Source of the DNA: an uncultured Lactobacillus sp.
GTDB taxonomy: Bacteria > Bacillota > Bacilli > Lactobacillales > Lactobacillaceae
DNA: 24,712 nt
Direction: 5' to 3'
NCBI GenBank assembly: GCA_910587695.1
Contig: CAJUNC010000025.1
Location: 1-24,712 of the forward strand
A program made the position numbers and the translations under genes. The notes under the pieces were generated by a model that had not been told where the DNA came from, searched no databases, and saw only the letters and a program-made list of their open reading frames with translations. This document shows positions 1-6,455 of the stretch, piece after piece. Numbering within the stretch: the stretch's first letter is position 1; the number at the start of each line of letters is the position of its first letter.

Positions 1-144
1 TTGTGCTCAACGATGCACTTGCTCTTTGCGATTCGCTTGTACTCAATGAACGACTCGCACTTTGCGATTGGCTTGTGCTCAACGAACTACTTGCTCTTTG
101 TGATTCGCTTGTACTCAATGAACGGCTCGTACTTTGCGACTGAC
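1..144 (-). repeat. 36-bp tandem repeats arranged as 72-bp dimers, encoding serine-rich repeats
   Basis: Four consecutive 36-bp units (1-36, 37-72, 73-108, 109-144) alternate between two types, so units 1 and 3 resemble each other and units 2 and 4 resemble each other. Each unit encodes 12 residues of the form SxSxSLSTSxSQ; one type carries RAS at its start and the other SAS or STS. The array continues beyond the left edge. Such arrays expand and contract by recombination. Confidence 0.9.
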
Positions 145-2041
145 TGATACTTGTACTTTCAGACGCTGAATTGTACAATCCAACATCAATATTTGTCAAA
201 TTACTATCATTGATAGTCACATTAGCATTTCCAGCAGTATTGAAATAAGAATTCCCCACAACTGTGTAACCTGCTGGTGGAACTACAGTTATCGTATAGT
301 TACCACTGATTTGTTCAGTAAATGTATAACCACCATTTGCATCGGTTGTTGTCCGTGCTACCTCATTACCGTTACTATTCTTTAAAACGACCGTAACACC
401 TGATTTAACTTGCTCCCCAACATTTTTGATACCATTTCGATCAGTGTCTTCGTAAACTGTCCCACTGATCGAATAGGTAACTTTTGGTAAAGCAGAATCT
501 TTGATCCCACCAAGATACAAACCAGAAACTGCAGTTGTTGTTTCTGCCCCACTAATATAGGCTGTTTTTAATGTGTCACCTTCTTTGGTATAGCGACCAC
601 TTAATTGCGCAGAGCCTGAATCATACATATACTGTACAGTTGAAGCCGTTTTAGGATTACCAGAAGCTGAAGCGCCTACTATTCCGATCTTCAAATTGGC
701 TAGATCAGATACCGAACCAGTGAAAGCTGTATTAAATGTAAATGTGTGTCTTCCAATAGTAAGAGCTCTAGTTGAAACATATTCTGCCCCTTGAGAACTT
801 GCACGGGCAGAGTTAGTTGCCCCTTTAGCTAATGACTCTGCTCTAGTAACTTTACGCGTGCTTTGACCATCAACTTTTACATTAGTTGGAGCACCTAAAT
901 TAGGATCTGCATCAGTATTGATCCACAATCCAGTATATGCTCCGTAATCTCTCCAGTTTTTTGTTGTCAACACCGAACTAGCATCATAAACGACTGTCCA
1001 ACTGATCGATTTTGTAGCTGCATCATATACTGCAGTAACATTTGTTAGTGTATTAGCAAAGTTGTTGTTACCGCCAAACCAGATCCCTTTTGTTCCAATA
1101 AAATCATCTACCGTAAAGGTCGTCTTAGTCCCATTTGTGACAGATCGCAAACTCGAACCTGTGATCCCTAATTCAGCAAAACTCATTCCTTGCCATTCAG
1201 GTCGTGGTAAGATCGAAGTCATACGATAGTTTTTAGTTCCATCAGCTGCGGTCGTCACTTCATATATCCAGCCATCTGATCCTACTTCGTATGTTTTTTC
1301 AGCTGTATCCGAAATTCCGGTACTATTATTTTCAGTACTATTCAATGATAGGCTGTTACTTTCAGGTAAAACTTCAGATTCACTGGTGGAAGTTGATCTG
1401 TTGTCATTTGAAGTGCTTTGCGTATTACTCTCGCTTACATTAGAATCGGAGGTGCTTTCAAATTCAGAACTTGTAGTTTCTTTCGTTTCGCTACTTACTG
1501 TAGTATCTGTACTTTCAGAAGTTGAAGTGCTCATAGTTTCTGAAAGTGACATTGAAGAACTTATACTATTAGAAATGGATCCCGATTCTGATACAGAGAT
1601 CGAAGTTGATTCTGAGCTTGATACTGAAACTGAATTTGAAACACTAGTTGTATCAGAAGAACTTGTACTTCCAAGCGTCACTGTCTCAGCGTTAGCGAGT
1701 ATGTCAGCTTGATCTGTTTGTAATTCAAGTGCTTTTTCGACTTGATCAGCTGATACGACGCCTTGAGTAACAAAAACGCCTCCAGCCAGTGTTCCGGCGG
1801 TGGCAACACCCTTGATCAATTTTTCGGTCTTCGAATCTAATAGGCTATCACTATCAATGTCAGATTTTTGTAAAACTTCTTGTCGGACAACAACATGCTT
1901 ATCTGCAATACCTTTAAATATTTTTGTCAAACCGATATTTGATATAAGAGAACTTACCCATTGCTTACCCGACTTATACATCTTGACCCGTGTTTTACGG
2001 TCGGTTTCAATATAATTATTTTTATATTTCCTTTCTTTCAT
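1..2041 (-). CDS. Serine-rich repeat surface adhesin, N-terminal part (truncated by window edge)
   Basis: The minus-strand frame is open for 680 codons from an ATG at 2041 (AGGAG six bases upstream) to the left edge, so the C-terminus and any LPxTG anchor lie outside. Residues 20-28 read KMYKSGKQW, the KxYKxGKxW signal motif; a hydrophobic segment at about 76-98 ends in VSA, a plausible signal peptidase site. Next come a first Ser/Thr-rich stretch (about 124-247), a non-repetitive putative binding region (about 250-515), an SdrD B-like/prealbumin-like domain (about 518-620) with the calcium-loop-like DTDRNGIKNVGE, and a second serine-rich repeat from about 625 onward. Known family members are glycosylated, exported by the accessory SecA2/SecY2 system and mediate attachment to host or biofilm surfaces; the ligand here cannot be told. 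No glycosyltransferase or accessory Sec genes are visible on this side. Confidence 0.9.
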   Translation of the reverse strand, partial: MKERKYKNNYIETDRKTRVKMYKSGKQWVSSLISNIGLTKIFKGIADKHVVVRQEVLQKSDIDSDSLLDSKTEKLIKGVATAGTLAGGVFVTQGVVSADQVEKALELQTDQADILANAETVTLGSTSSSDTTSVSNSVSVSSSESTSISVSESGSISNSISSSMSLSETMSTSTSESTDTTVSSETKETTSSEFESTSDSNVSESNTQSTSNDNRSTSTSESEVLPESNSLSLNSTENNSTGISDTAEKTYEVGSDGWIYEVTTAADGTKNYRMTSILPRPEWQGMSFAELGITGSSLRSVTNGTKTTFTVDDFIGTKGIWFGGNNNFANTLTNVTAVYDAATKSISWTVVYDASSVLTTKNWRDYGAYTGLWINTDADPNLGAPTNVKVDGQSTRKVTRAESLAKGATNSARASSQGAEYVSTRALTIGRHTFTFNTAFTGSVSDLANLKIGIVGASASGNPKTASTVQYMYDSGSAQLSGRYTKEGDTLKTAYISGAETTTAVSGLYLGGIKDSALPKVTYSISGTVYEDTDRNGIKNVGEQVKSGVTVVLKNSNGNEVARTTTDANGGYTFTEQISGNYTITVVPPAGYTVVGNSYFNTAGNANVTINDSNLTNIDVGLYNSASESTSISQSQSTSRSLSTSESQRASSSLSTSQSQSASRSLSTSESQRASASLST

Positions 2042-2398
2042 CGCATTCTCCTAAAATTTTAGCAAAAACTTATTTCTTCCATTACGTTCTTAAGTTATTC
2101 TATAAAAATTTAGGTTTATTTTTATTGTATAAATCAGCAAATAATTGTACAAAAGATTTAAAGTTTATTATTTTAAATTGTAAATTTTAACTATTTTTGA
2201 ACATTTAATTTAATTAACTACAACTTTTATTATTGAGACTTTATTTGTTGACATCCAAATAAATTTACGTTTATCGATCCTTAAATAAATTGTGATAAAT
2301 CTATAAAAGACTTGCTCTTACTGGCAAATATCCTTATCTTTATATATAGGTAATTATAAAAAGTCGGGTCACAGAAAGTTAAAATGTAAGAGACCACA
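2042..2398. other. AT-rich divergent intergenic region between the adhesin and the flavin reductase operon
   Basis: This roughly 360-bp stretch must hold the divergent promoters of the adhesin (minus) and the flavin operon (plus). I see no gene in it. A TTGACA lies at 2248-2253 on the plus strand but the hexamer 17 bases later (TTATCG) is a poor -10. TATATA at 2341-2346 could be a -10 for the flavin operon but has no good -35. No convincing promoter can be assigned. Confidence 0.4.
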
Positions 2399-2476
2399 AT
2401 GACAATTATTTTCATTACGAAAGGAAAAGCTATATTTCTCTCTCAAACACGTGTTGTTTGCTTACATTCTATATAG
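2399..2476 (+). CDS. Possible 25-codon leader peptide upstream of the flavin reductase
   Basis: ATG at 2399 opens a short frame ending at the TAG 2474-2476, immediately before the Shine-Dalgarno of the next gene. It encodes KGKAIFLSQ at residues 8-16, which also occurs in a short frame in the related leader of the PEBP gene (24605-24676, minus). Its own ribosome binding site is weak. The shared peptide may simply follow from the shared DNA, so translation is unproven. Confidence 0.2.
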   Translation: MTIIFITKGKAIFLSQTRVVCLHSI

Positions 2477-2486
2477 CAGGCTAATT
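2418..2486 (+). promoter_or_regulatory. Structured leader element, copy A (upstream of the FMN reductase)
   Basis: The block AAAGGAAAAGCTATATTTCT followed by a CT-rich stretch and CAAA (about 2419-2445) is almost identical to the leader of the PEBP gene at 24552-24637 on the other strand. GCTATAT (2429-2435) can pair with ATATAGC (2471-2477). Between them CAAACA (2445-2450) can pair with TGTTTG (2456-2461-region) across a CGTGT loop. The second arm of the outer pairing abuts the AGG Shine-Dalgarno (2478-2480), six bases before the ATG. Pairing would place the ribosome binding site next to a stem; an operator for a DNA-binding protein is the alternative reading. Confidence 0.55.
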
Positions 2487-3413
2487 ATGAAATTCATCGC
2501 TATCGTTGGTACTAACGCTACAAAATCCTACAACCGTAAGCTCCTTCAGTTCATGAGTTCACATTTTGCTACGCAAGCACAGATCGAGGTAACTGAGATA
2601 AAAGACATTCCTCTCTTTTGCGAAGATTACGAACAGACACCCCAAAGCGTTTTAAATCTAGCTCAAAAGCTCGAAGCTTCTGATGGAGTGATCTTTGGAA
2701 CACCTGAATATGACCATGACATTCCAGCAGCTTTAAAATCAGTGATCGAATGGCTCTCTTGGAAAGTCCACCCTCTAACAAAACGTCCGGTGATGATCGT
2801 CGGTGCGTCTTTGGGAAATTTGGGGACTGTCCAAGCCCAAGAGAGTTTACGGCGGATCCTCGATTCTCCTGGTCTGGGTTCTTTTGTATTGCCAGGCTTC
2901 CAATTTTTACTTGGACGTGCCGAAAATGCCTTTGATGAAAAAGGTAATTTGATCGACCAAGGGACAGTTTCCTGGTTAGAACAATGCTTTAATGGCTTCA
3001 TCCACTATGCGACTGCGCTTGAAAAATTACAACATGCCCAACAAGTACAGTCAAAAAACGAATACATCCCGTCTACTCCAGCGCTTAAACAACAAGAAGC
3101 TAAAAGTGCCTTACAAGCACTTGATAAAATAGATACCACTACTGGTGCTTCTGAAACTACCGATATGAGTTTTGAAGAAGCTAATGGGATCAATTTTGTC
3201 CTAGATGATGATACTGAGTTTAGTTTCCCTGATGAACAAACCGGTGCCTCAGAAACAGCCACAAAAACCGAGACGCTCGAAGAAGAACCACCAGCTTTGA
3301 TCTACACTGAAGATGCCTTGACTAGCGCTTCAGAATCGACTTCAACTCCAAAAAAAGGGCAGGCTCCTGCTCCTGCCCAAATCGACACAACAACAGGGGC
3401 ATCAGAAAGCTGA
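2487..3413 (+). CDS. NAD(P)H-dependent FMN reductase with C-terminal multi-flavinylation tail
   Basis: The 308-residue product has a flavodoxin-like NADPH-dependent FMN reductase domain at about 1-185 (MKFIAIVGTNATKSYNRKLL start, GTPEYDHDIPAALKSVIEW at 71-89, typical of the FMN_red family). Family members transfer hydride from NAD(P)H to bound flavin in the cytoplasm. The rest is an acidic, Pro/Ser/Thr-rich tail with four spaced copies of the ApbE acceptor motif D-x-x-T-(G/S)-A-S: D216-S222, D249-S255, D276-S282 (Ser in place of Gly) and D300-S306. The expected acceptors are T219, T252, T279 and T303. No signal peptide or membrane segment is present. I chose ATG 2487 because AGG sits six bases before it and the FMN_red fold starts there; a frame-compatible ATG at 2451 would add 12 unlikely residues. 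The stop overlaps the next gene's ATG (TGATG). Covalent flavinylation is inferred. Confidence 0.85.
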   Translation: MKFIAIVGTNATKSYNRKLLQFMSSHFATQAQIEVTEIKDIPLFCEDYEQTPQSVLNLAQKLEASDGVIFGTPEYDHDIPAALKSVIEWLSWKVHPLTKRPVMIVGASLGNLGTVQAQESLRRILDSPGLGSFVLPGFQFLLGRAENAFDEKGNLIDQGTVSWLEQCFNGFIHYATALEKLQHAQQVQSKNEYIPSTPALKQQEAKSALQALDKIDTTTGASETTDMSFEEANGINFVLDDDTEFSFPDEQTGASETATKTETLEEEPPALIYTEDALTSASESTSTPKKGQAPAPAQIDTTTGASES

Positions 3414-4384
3414 TGGAAGATTTAGCACATAAAACTATCCACAAAACTTATCGTGGATTGGGGACAAATATCTACTTAACAGCTTTTGGAGGTGCTAAAA
3501 TAAGTGACCTTGATGATAGTTATGCTCTTCTCCAAGCTTATGAAACAGCCTTGACTGTTAATCGCCCAGCTTCAGAACTGATGAGCGTCAATTACGCGGC
3601 CGGGATCAAGCCCATTGCAGTCAGTGACTCGACCTATCAACTAACTAAACTTGCGATCAAGACCAGCCAAGAAAATTTTGGGTTTAACGCCTTGATCGGA
3701 CCACTCGTCAAATTGTGGAAGATCGGTTTTAGTGGGGCAAATGTTCCTCCTAGAGAAGCGATCACATCACAACTTTCTTTGATCGATCCTACACAAGTCG
3801 AATTAAATGATGACAAATTCACGATCTTTTTAAAACAAGCTGGGATGCAACTTGACCTTGGAGCCATCGCTAAGGGCTATATCGCTGATCGTATCAAAGA
3901 TCTCTGGGCGGCTAAAGGGATCAGTAGTGGAATGATCAACCTTGGTGGCAATCTGTTACTTAAAGGACACGCTCCACATCATCCAGATGGGTTATGGCGG
4001 ATCGGCATCCAAGATCCGTTCACTAAACGGGGCCATCCTATCCTTTCAGTCAAATACGGTCCTTGTTCAGCTGTCACCAGTGGTATCTATGAACGCCTGT
4101 TAAAAACTAACGGCAAAACTTATCACCACATTCTTGATCCTAAAACAGGTTATCCACATGAGAATAACTTAGCTAGTGTCACCGTTTTGACTAAAACATC
4201 AGTCCAAGCAGAGATCGAAACGACACGACTTTTCTTTGCTGACGGTCCACAACCTAGTTGGCAACCGACCTCCGAAATCTATGGTGCTATTTTTATTACC
4301 AAAGATAGAACAATTCAGGTCTGCGGACTTGATCCAGCTGATATTTTCCTATTAGATGATTCTTTTAAATTAGAATTCAAATAA
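3413..4384 (+). CDS. apbE: FAD:protein FMN transferase (ApbE family), cytoplasmic form
   Basis: ApbE enzymes cleave FAD and attach FMN through a phosphoester to Thr/Ser of target motifs. This 323-residue protein shows the family landmarks: DLGAIAKGYIADRI at 148-161, NLGGN at 176-180, TSGIYER around 222-228 and HHILDPKTGYP at 238-248. The usual Asp of the late metal-binding A-D-x-x-x-T motif appears as Glu267, with Thr271 at the matching spacing. There is no signal peptide or lipobox, so unlike many ApbE proteins it should act inside the cell. It overlaps the FMN reductase gene by one base, implying translational coupling and making that protein's motif-bearing tail the obvious substrate. A strong terminator follows. 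The family call is firm; the substrate pairing is inference. Confidence 0.92.
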   Translation: MEDLAHKTIHKTYRGLGTNIYLTAFGGAKISDLDDSYALLQAYETALTVNRPASELMSVNYAAGIKPIAVSDSTYQLTKLAIKTSQENFGFNALIGPLVKLWKIGFSGANVPPREAITSQLSLIDPTQVELNDDKFTIFLKQAGMQLDLGAIAKGYIADRIKDLWAAKGISSGMINLGGNLLLKGHAPHHPDGLWRIGIQDPFTKRGHPILSVKYGPCSAVTSGIYERLLKTNGKTYHHILDPKTGYPHENNLASVTVLTKTSVQAEIETTRLFFADGPQPSWQPTSEIYGAIFITKDRTIQVCGLDPADIFLLDDSFKLEFK

Positions 4385-4395
4385 CATATATCACT

Positions 4396-4457
4396 CAATG
4401 CAAACAAGGGAGCTACCGCGATGAATTTTCATCATAGTAGCTCCCTTGTTTGCATTG
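4396..4457. terminator. Long perfect inverted repeat, probable terminator of the flavin operon
   Basis: A 21-bp perfect stem (4396-4416 with 4437-4457) encloses a 20-base spacer that itself contains GATGAA/TTCATC. The GC-rich core GGGAGCTAC/GTAGCTCCC is followed by TTGTTT and preceded by AAACAA, so it can act as an intrinsic terminator in either direction between the convergent apbE and yidC genes. Confidence 0.75.
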
Positions 4458-4487
4458 GGAAACATCTTTTATCGGATCTTGATTTTA

Positions 4488-4527
4488 TAAAAAAACCGAG
4501 CCACTCGCACCTGCGAGCAACTCGGTT
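4488..4527 (-). terminator. Intrinsic terminator after yidC
   Basis: On the minus strand AACCGAG pairs with CTCGGTT and the inner CTCGCA pairs with TGCGAG, followed by seven T. It starts ten bases after the yidC stop. Confidence 0.9.
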
Positions 4528-4536
4528 ATGATAATA

Positions 4537-5376
4537 CTATTTCTTTTTGCTCTTTAGAGCTTTGCGTTTAGCTTTTTCAAGTTTACGTTGCCGAGCTTTT
4601 TCAGCTCGTTTCTTTTCTTCACGTTCACGCTGGATCTTAAACGGATTATTGATCACAAGTGTTTGAACAACTGAAAAGGCGTTCGTGATCACCCAGTACA
4701 ATGAAAGGGCTGCGGGCACATTTAACGCGGTAAAGAAGATGATCAGTGGCATCCCATAAGTCATCATCGTTGTCATCATGTTTTGTTCTGGTTGAGATTT
4801 GACACTTAACCAAGACGTCGCAAACGTAAATAACGCTGCTAAAACTGGCAAGATGAAGTATGGGTCACGCCCACCCAATTGCATCCACAAGAAATGCCCT
4901 GTCTTCAAAGTTTCTGACCGGTAGATCGCTTGATACAAGGCGATCAAGATCGGCATTTGAACTAAGATCGGTAAACATCCAGCTACTGGATTGACTCCGG
5001 CTTCAGCATAGAGCTTTTGTTGTTCTTCCCGCATCTTTTGCATGGATTCAACATCTCTATCTGGATATTTAGCTTGCAATTCCTTTAATTTTGGTTGCAA
5101 TTCACTTGTTTTACGCATACTGCGCATTTGGTAGATCATCAACGGTAAGATCACGATCCGTACGATGATCGTAAAGATCACGATCCCCCAGCCATAATTA
5201 TGGCCAAAAATGTTGCTCAAGGCTTCGATCGCCCGAATAAAGTTCCATACGATGTAATGATCCCAGATCCCAGTACTTTGGGCATTAACAGGATCAGTAC
5301 TACAGCCGCTCAAAAAGAGCATTAAACCTAAAACGCTAATGACAGCGGCCAGTCTTTTCCCTTGCTTCATTTGCAT
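4537..5376 (-). CDS. yidC: Membrane protein insertase YidC/OxaA (lipoprotein form)
   Basis: YidC inserts and folds membrane proteins, alone or with SecYEG. The 279-residue product begins with a lipoprotein signal ending in FLSGC (Cys25), has the conserved cytoplasmic loop with MRSMRKTSELQPKLKELQAK, several membrane helices including NPVAGCLPILVQMPILIALYQ, and a very basic Lys/Arg-rich C-terminal tail that in this family contacts the ribosome. Length fits Gram-positive YidC1/SpoIIIJ. The gene starts five bases after the rnpA stop. Two in-frame starts exist (5376 and 5370): the GAGG motif is three bases from the first ATG and nine from the second, so 5370 (MKQGKRL) may be the true start. Confidence 0.95.
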   Translation of the reverse strand: MQMKQGKRLAAVISVLGLMLFLSGCSTDPVNAQSTGIWDHYIVWNFIRAIEALSNIFGHNYGWGIVIFTIIVRIVILPLMIYQMRSMRKTSELQPKLKELQAKYPDRDVESMQKMREEQQKLYAEAGVNPVAGCLPILVQMPILIALYQAIYRSETLKTGHFLWMQLGGRDPYFILPVLAALFTFATSWLSVKSQPEQNMMTTMMTYGMPLIIFFTALNVPAALSLYWVITNAFSVVQTLVINNPFKIQREREEKKRAEKARQRKLEKAKRKALKSKKK

Positions 5377-5381
5377 TTACC

Positions 5382-5738
5382 TCACTTCGCAAATTGGTCA
5401 TCCGACAATACTCTTGCCAAGTGCAAGACATGGATCAAATTCTTCTTTGCATCAGCTGTTGAAATTCCAGCAGCACTTGGGCGCGCGATCACGATAAAAT
5501 CGCAATCTTGTTTTAGCTGCGGCTTTAATTCGGTCAAGCTCTGACGAATCCGACGCTTGACCCAGTTACGTGCGACAGCATTCCCAATTTTCTTACCGAC
5601 GGAAATTCCGACGCGAAAATGCTTTTGCTCGGGCTTTTCGATCATGTAGACCACAAACATACGGTTCGCACATGACTTACCCTGGGTAAAGACTTCTTGG
5701 AACTCCGCTTCCTTCTTGACGCGGTATGATTTTTTCAT
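5382..5738 (-). CDS. rnpA: Ribonuclease P protein component
   Basis: RnpA is the protein cofactor of RNase P, which trims the 5' leader of tRNA precursors. The 118-residue product starts MKKSYRVKKEAEFQEVF and carries the signature ARNWVKRRIRQ (RNR motif) after KIGNAV, with the usual basic character. I chose ATG 5738 because GGAG lies eight bases before it and the family begins MKK; an upstream in-frame ATG at 5771 would add eleven residues inside the preceding hairpin region. It sits between rpmH and yidC as is usual, but an intrinsic terminator separates it from rpmH. Confidence 0.96.
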   Translation of the reverse strand: MKKSYRVKKEAEFQEVFTQGKSCANRMFVVYMIEKPEQKHFRVGISVGKKIGNAVARNWVKRRIRQSLTELKPQLKQDCDFIVIARPSAAGISTADAKKNLIHVLHLARVLSDDQFAK

Positions 5739-5776
5739 AACCCATCTCCAAATGATTTGAAAAGTCCGCATATACT

Positions 5777-5804
5777 AAAAAAGACCACTGACGGTCCAGT
5801 GGCC
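5777..5804 (-). terminator. Intrinsic terminator or attenuator between rpmH and rnpA
   Basis: On the minus strand GGCCACTG pairs with CAGTGGTC (one G-U pair) around a six-base loop, followed by six T. The first stem base is the last base of the rpmH stop codon. It should limit read-through into rnpA-yidC. Confidence 0.85.
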
Positions 5805-5938
5805 TATGCAGACAATACTTTTCTACCTTTACGGCGTCTACGTGCTAACACATTACGACCGTTGCTTGTACTCATGCGTTTACGGAAACCGTGTACGCGT
5901 TGGCGATGGCGTTTCTTAGGTTGGTAAGTTCTTTTCAC
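5804..5938 (-). CDS. rpmH: 50S ribosomal protein L34
   Basis: The 44-residue product MKRTYQPKKRHRQRVHGFRK and onward matches L34 along its whole length, ending RRRRKGRKVLSA. It starts with GTG, nine bases after a strong GGAGG. L34 is a small basic protein of the large ribosomal subunit and by long-standing convention marks the dnaA-side of the origin in Firmicutes. It is first in the minus-strand rpmH-rnpA-yidC group and has a good promoter at 5974-6002. Confidence 0.97.
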   Translation of the reverse strand: MKRTYQPKKRHRQRVHGFRKRMSTSNGRNVLARRRRKGRKVLSA

Positions 5939-5973
5939 AACAGAACACCTCCTTTTATACAATGTTACTTAAT

Positions 5974-6002
5974 ATCCTACAAAAAACGTAGCTTGATGTC
6001 AA
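5974..6002 (-). promoter_or_regulatory. rpmH promoter
   Basis: Minus strand: TTGACA (5997-6002), 17-base spacer, TAGGAT (5974-5979). The -35 is perfect and the -10 matches in four of six; the start codon is about 35 bases downstream of the -10. Confidence 0.7.
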
Positions 6003-6104
6003 GTTCAGACTTACTTTGTAATACTACCATATCTTAGCTAAAATTCAAAGTTTTTTTTCAGTTTTCACGGCAAAAAAGTAGCTGCTTTTGCTGTGCTTTT
6101 TATG

Positions 6105-6400
6105 CACATTTTATCCACTTTTACGCTTTTTGGCTGTCGATAAAATTTTTACATCCACAGCGTAATCCCCAAAATCATCCACAAATCACAGCCTGTCAAT
6201 TTCTGCCTGTCAATTTGTAAATAACCCTATGTGCATAACTCCTATACCTCTTTAATATCAAGGAATACAGCTTTTATCATTTTTTGTGTATAACTTTTAT
6301 AAAAAATAAGCTATCCACATTTCTACCCGCCTTGTGGATAACTTAATCAACACCCTGTGATTTATTTTTTACTTTTTTTACCCAACCTGTGGAAAACATT
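6105..6400. other. oriC: Origin of replication, left part: DnaA-box cluster upstream of dnaA
   Basis: Sites matching TTATCCACA or with one or two changes occur at 6111-6119 (TTATCCACT), 6175-6183 (TCATCCACA), 6230-6238 (TTATGCACA, minus), 6285-6293 (TTATACACA, minus), 6311-6319 (CTATCCACA), 6333-6341 (TTATCCACA, minus, perfect) and 6388-6396 (TTTTCCACA, minus). The 517-bp gap 5939-6455 holds no gene apart from these sites and two promoters. This corresponds to the upstream box cluster of bipartite Firmicute origins. Confidence 0.85.
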
Positions 6401-6418
6401 TTTTTTTAATGCTACAAT
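6390..6418 (+). promoter_or_regulatory. Probable dnaA promoter overlapping a DnaA box
   Basis: TGGAAA (6390-6395), 17-base spacer, TACAAT (6413-6418). The -35 lies inside the DnaA box at 6388-6396, which fits autorepression of dnaA by its product. GGAGG and GTG follow about 26-38 bases later. Confidence 0.6.
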
Positions 6419-6455
6419 AGGAGCATGCAAAATTTATCAAAAAGGAGGGATCTTA

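Noticed and set aside
1..144. Short tandem repeats at the left edge as a CRISPR array
   Set aside because: The 36-bp units are contiguous with no unique spacers and encode SxS repeats in frame with the adhesin.
1386..1712. Open frame of 108 codons on the plus strand rich in Ser, Glu, Leu and Val
   Set aside because: It is the antisense of the first serine-rich stretch of the adhesin; repeat codons leave the opposite strand open. No ribosome binding site.
2248..2276. TTGACA as the -35 of the flavin operon promoter
   Set aside because: The hexamer at 17-base spacing is TTATCG and the site lies over 200 bases before the gene, so I do not call it a promoter.
4396..4457. 21-bp perfect inverted repeat as a possible miniature transposable element
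   Set aside because: It has no target-site duplication that I can see, and the GC core with A-run and T-run fits a bidirectional terminator between convergent genes.
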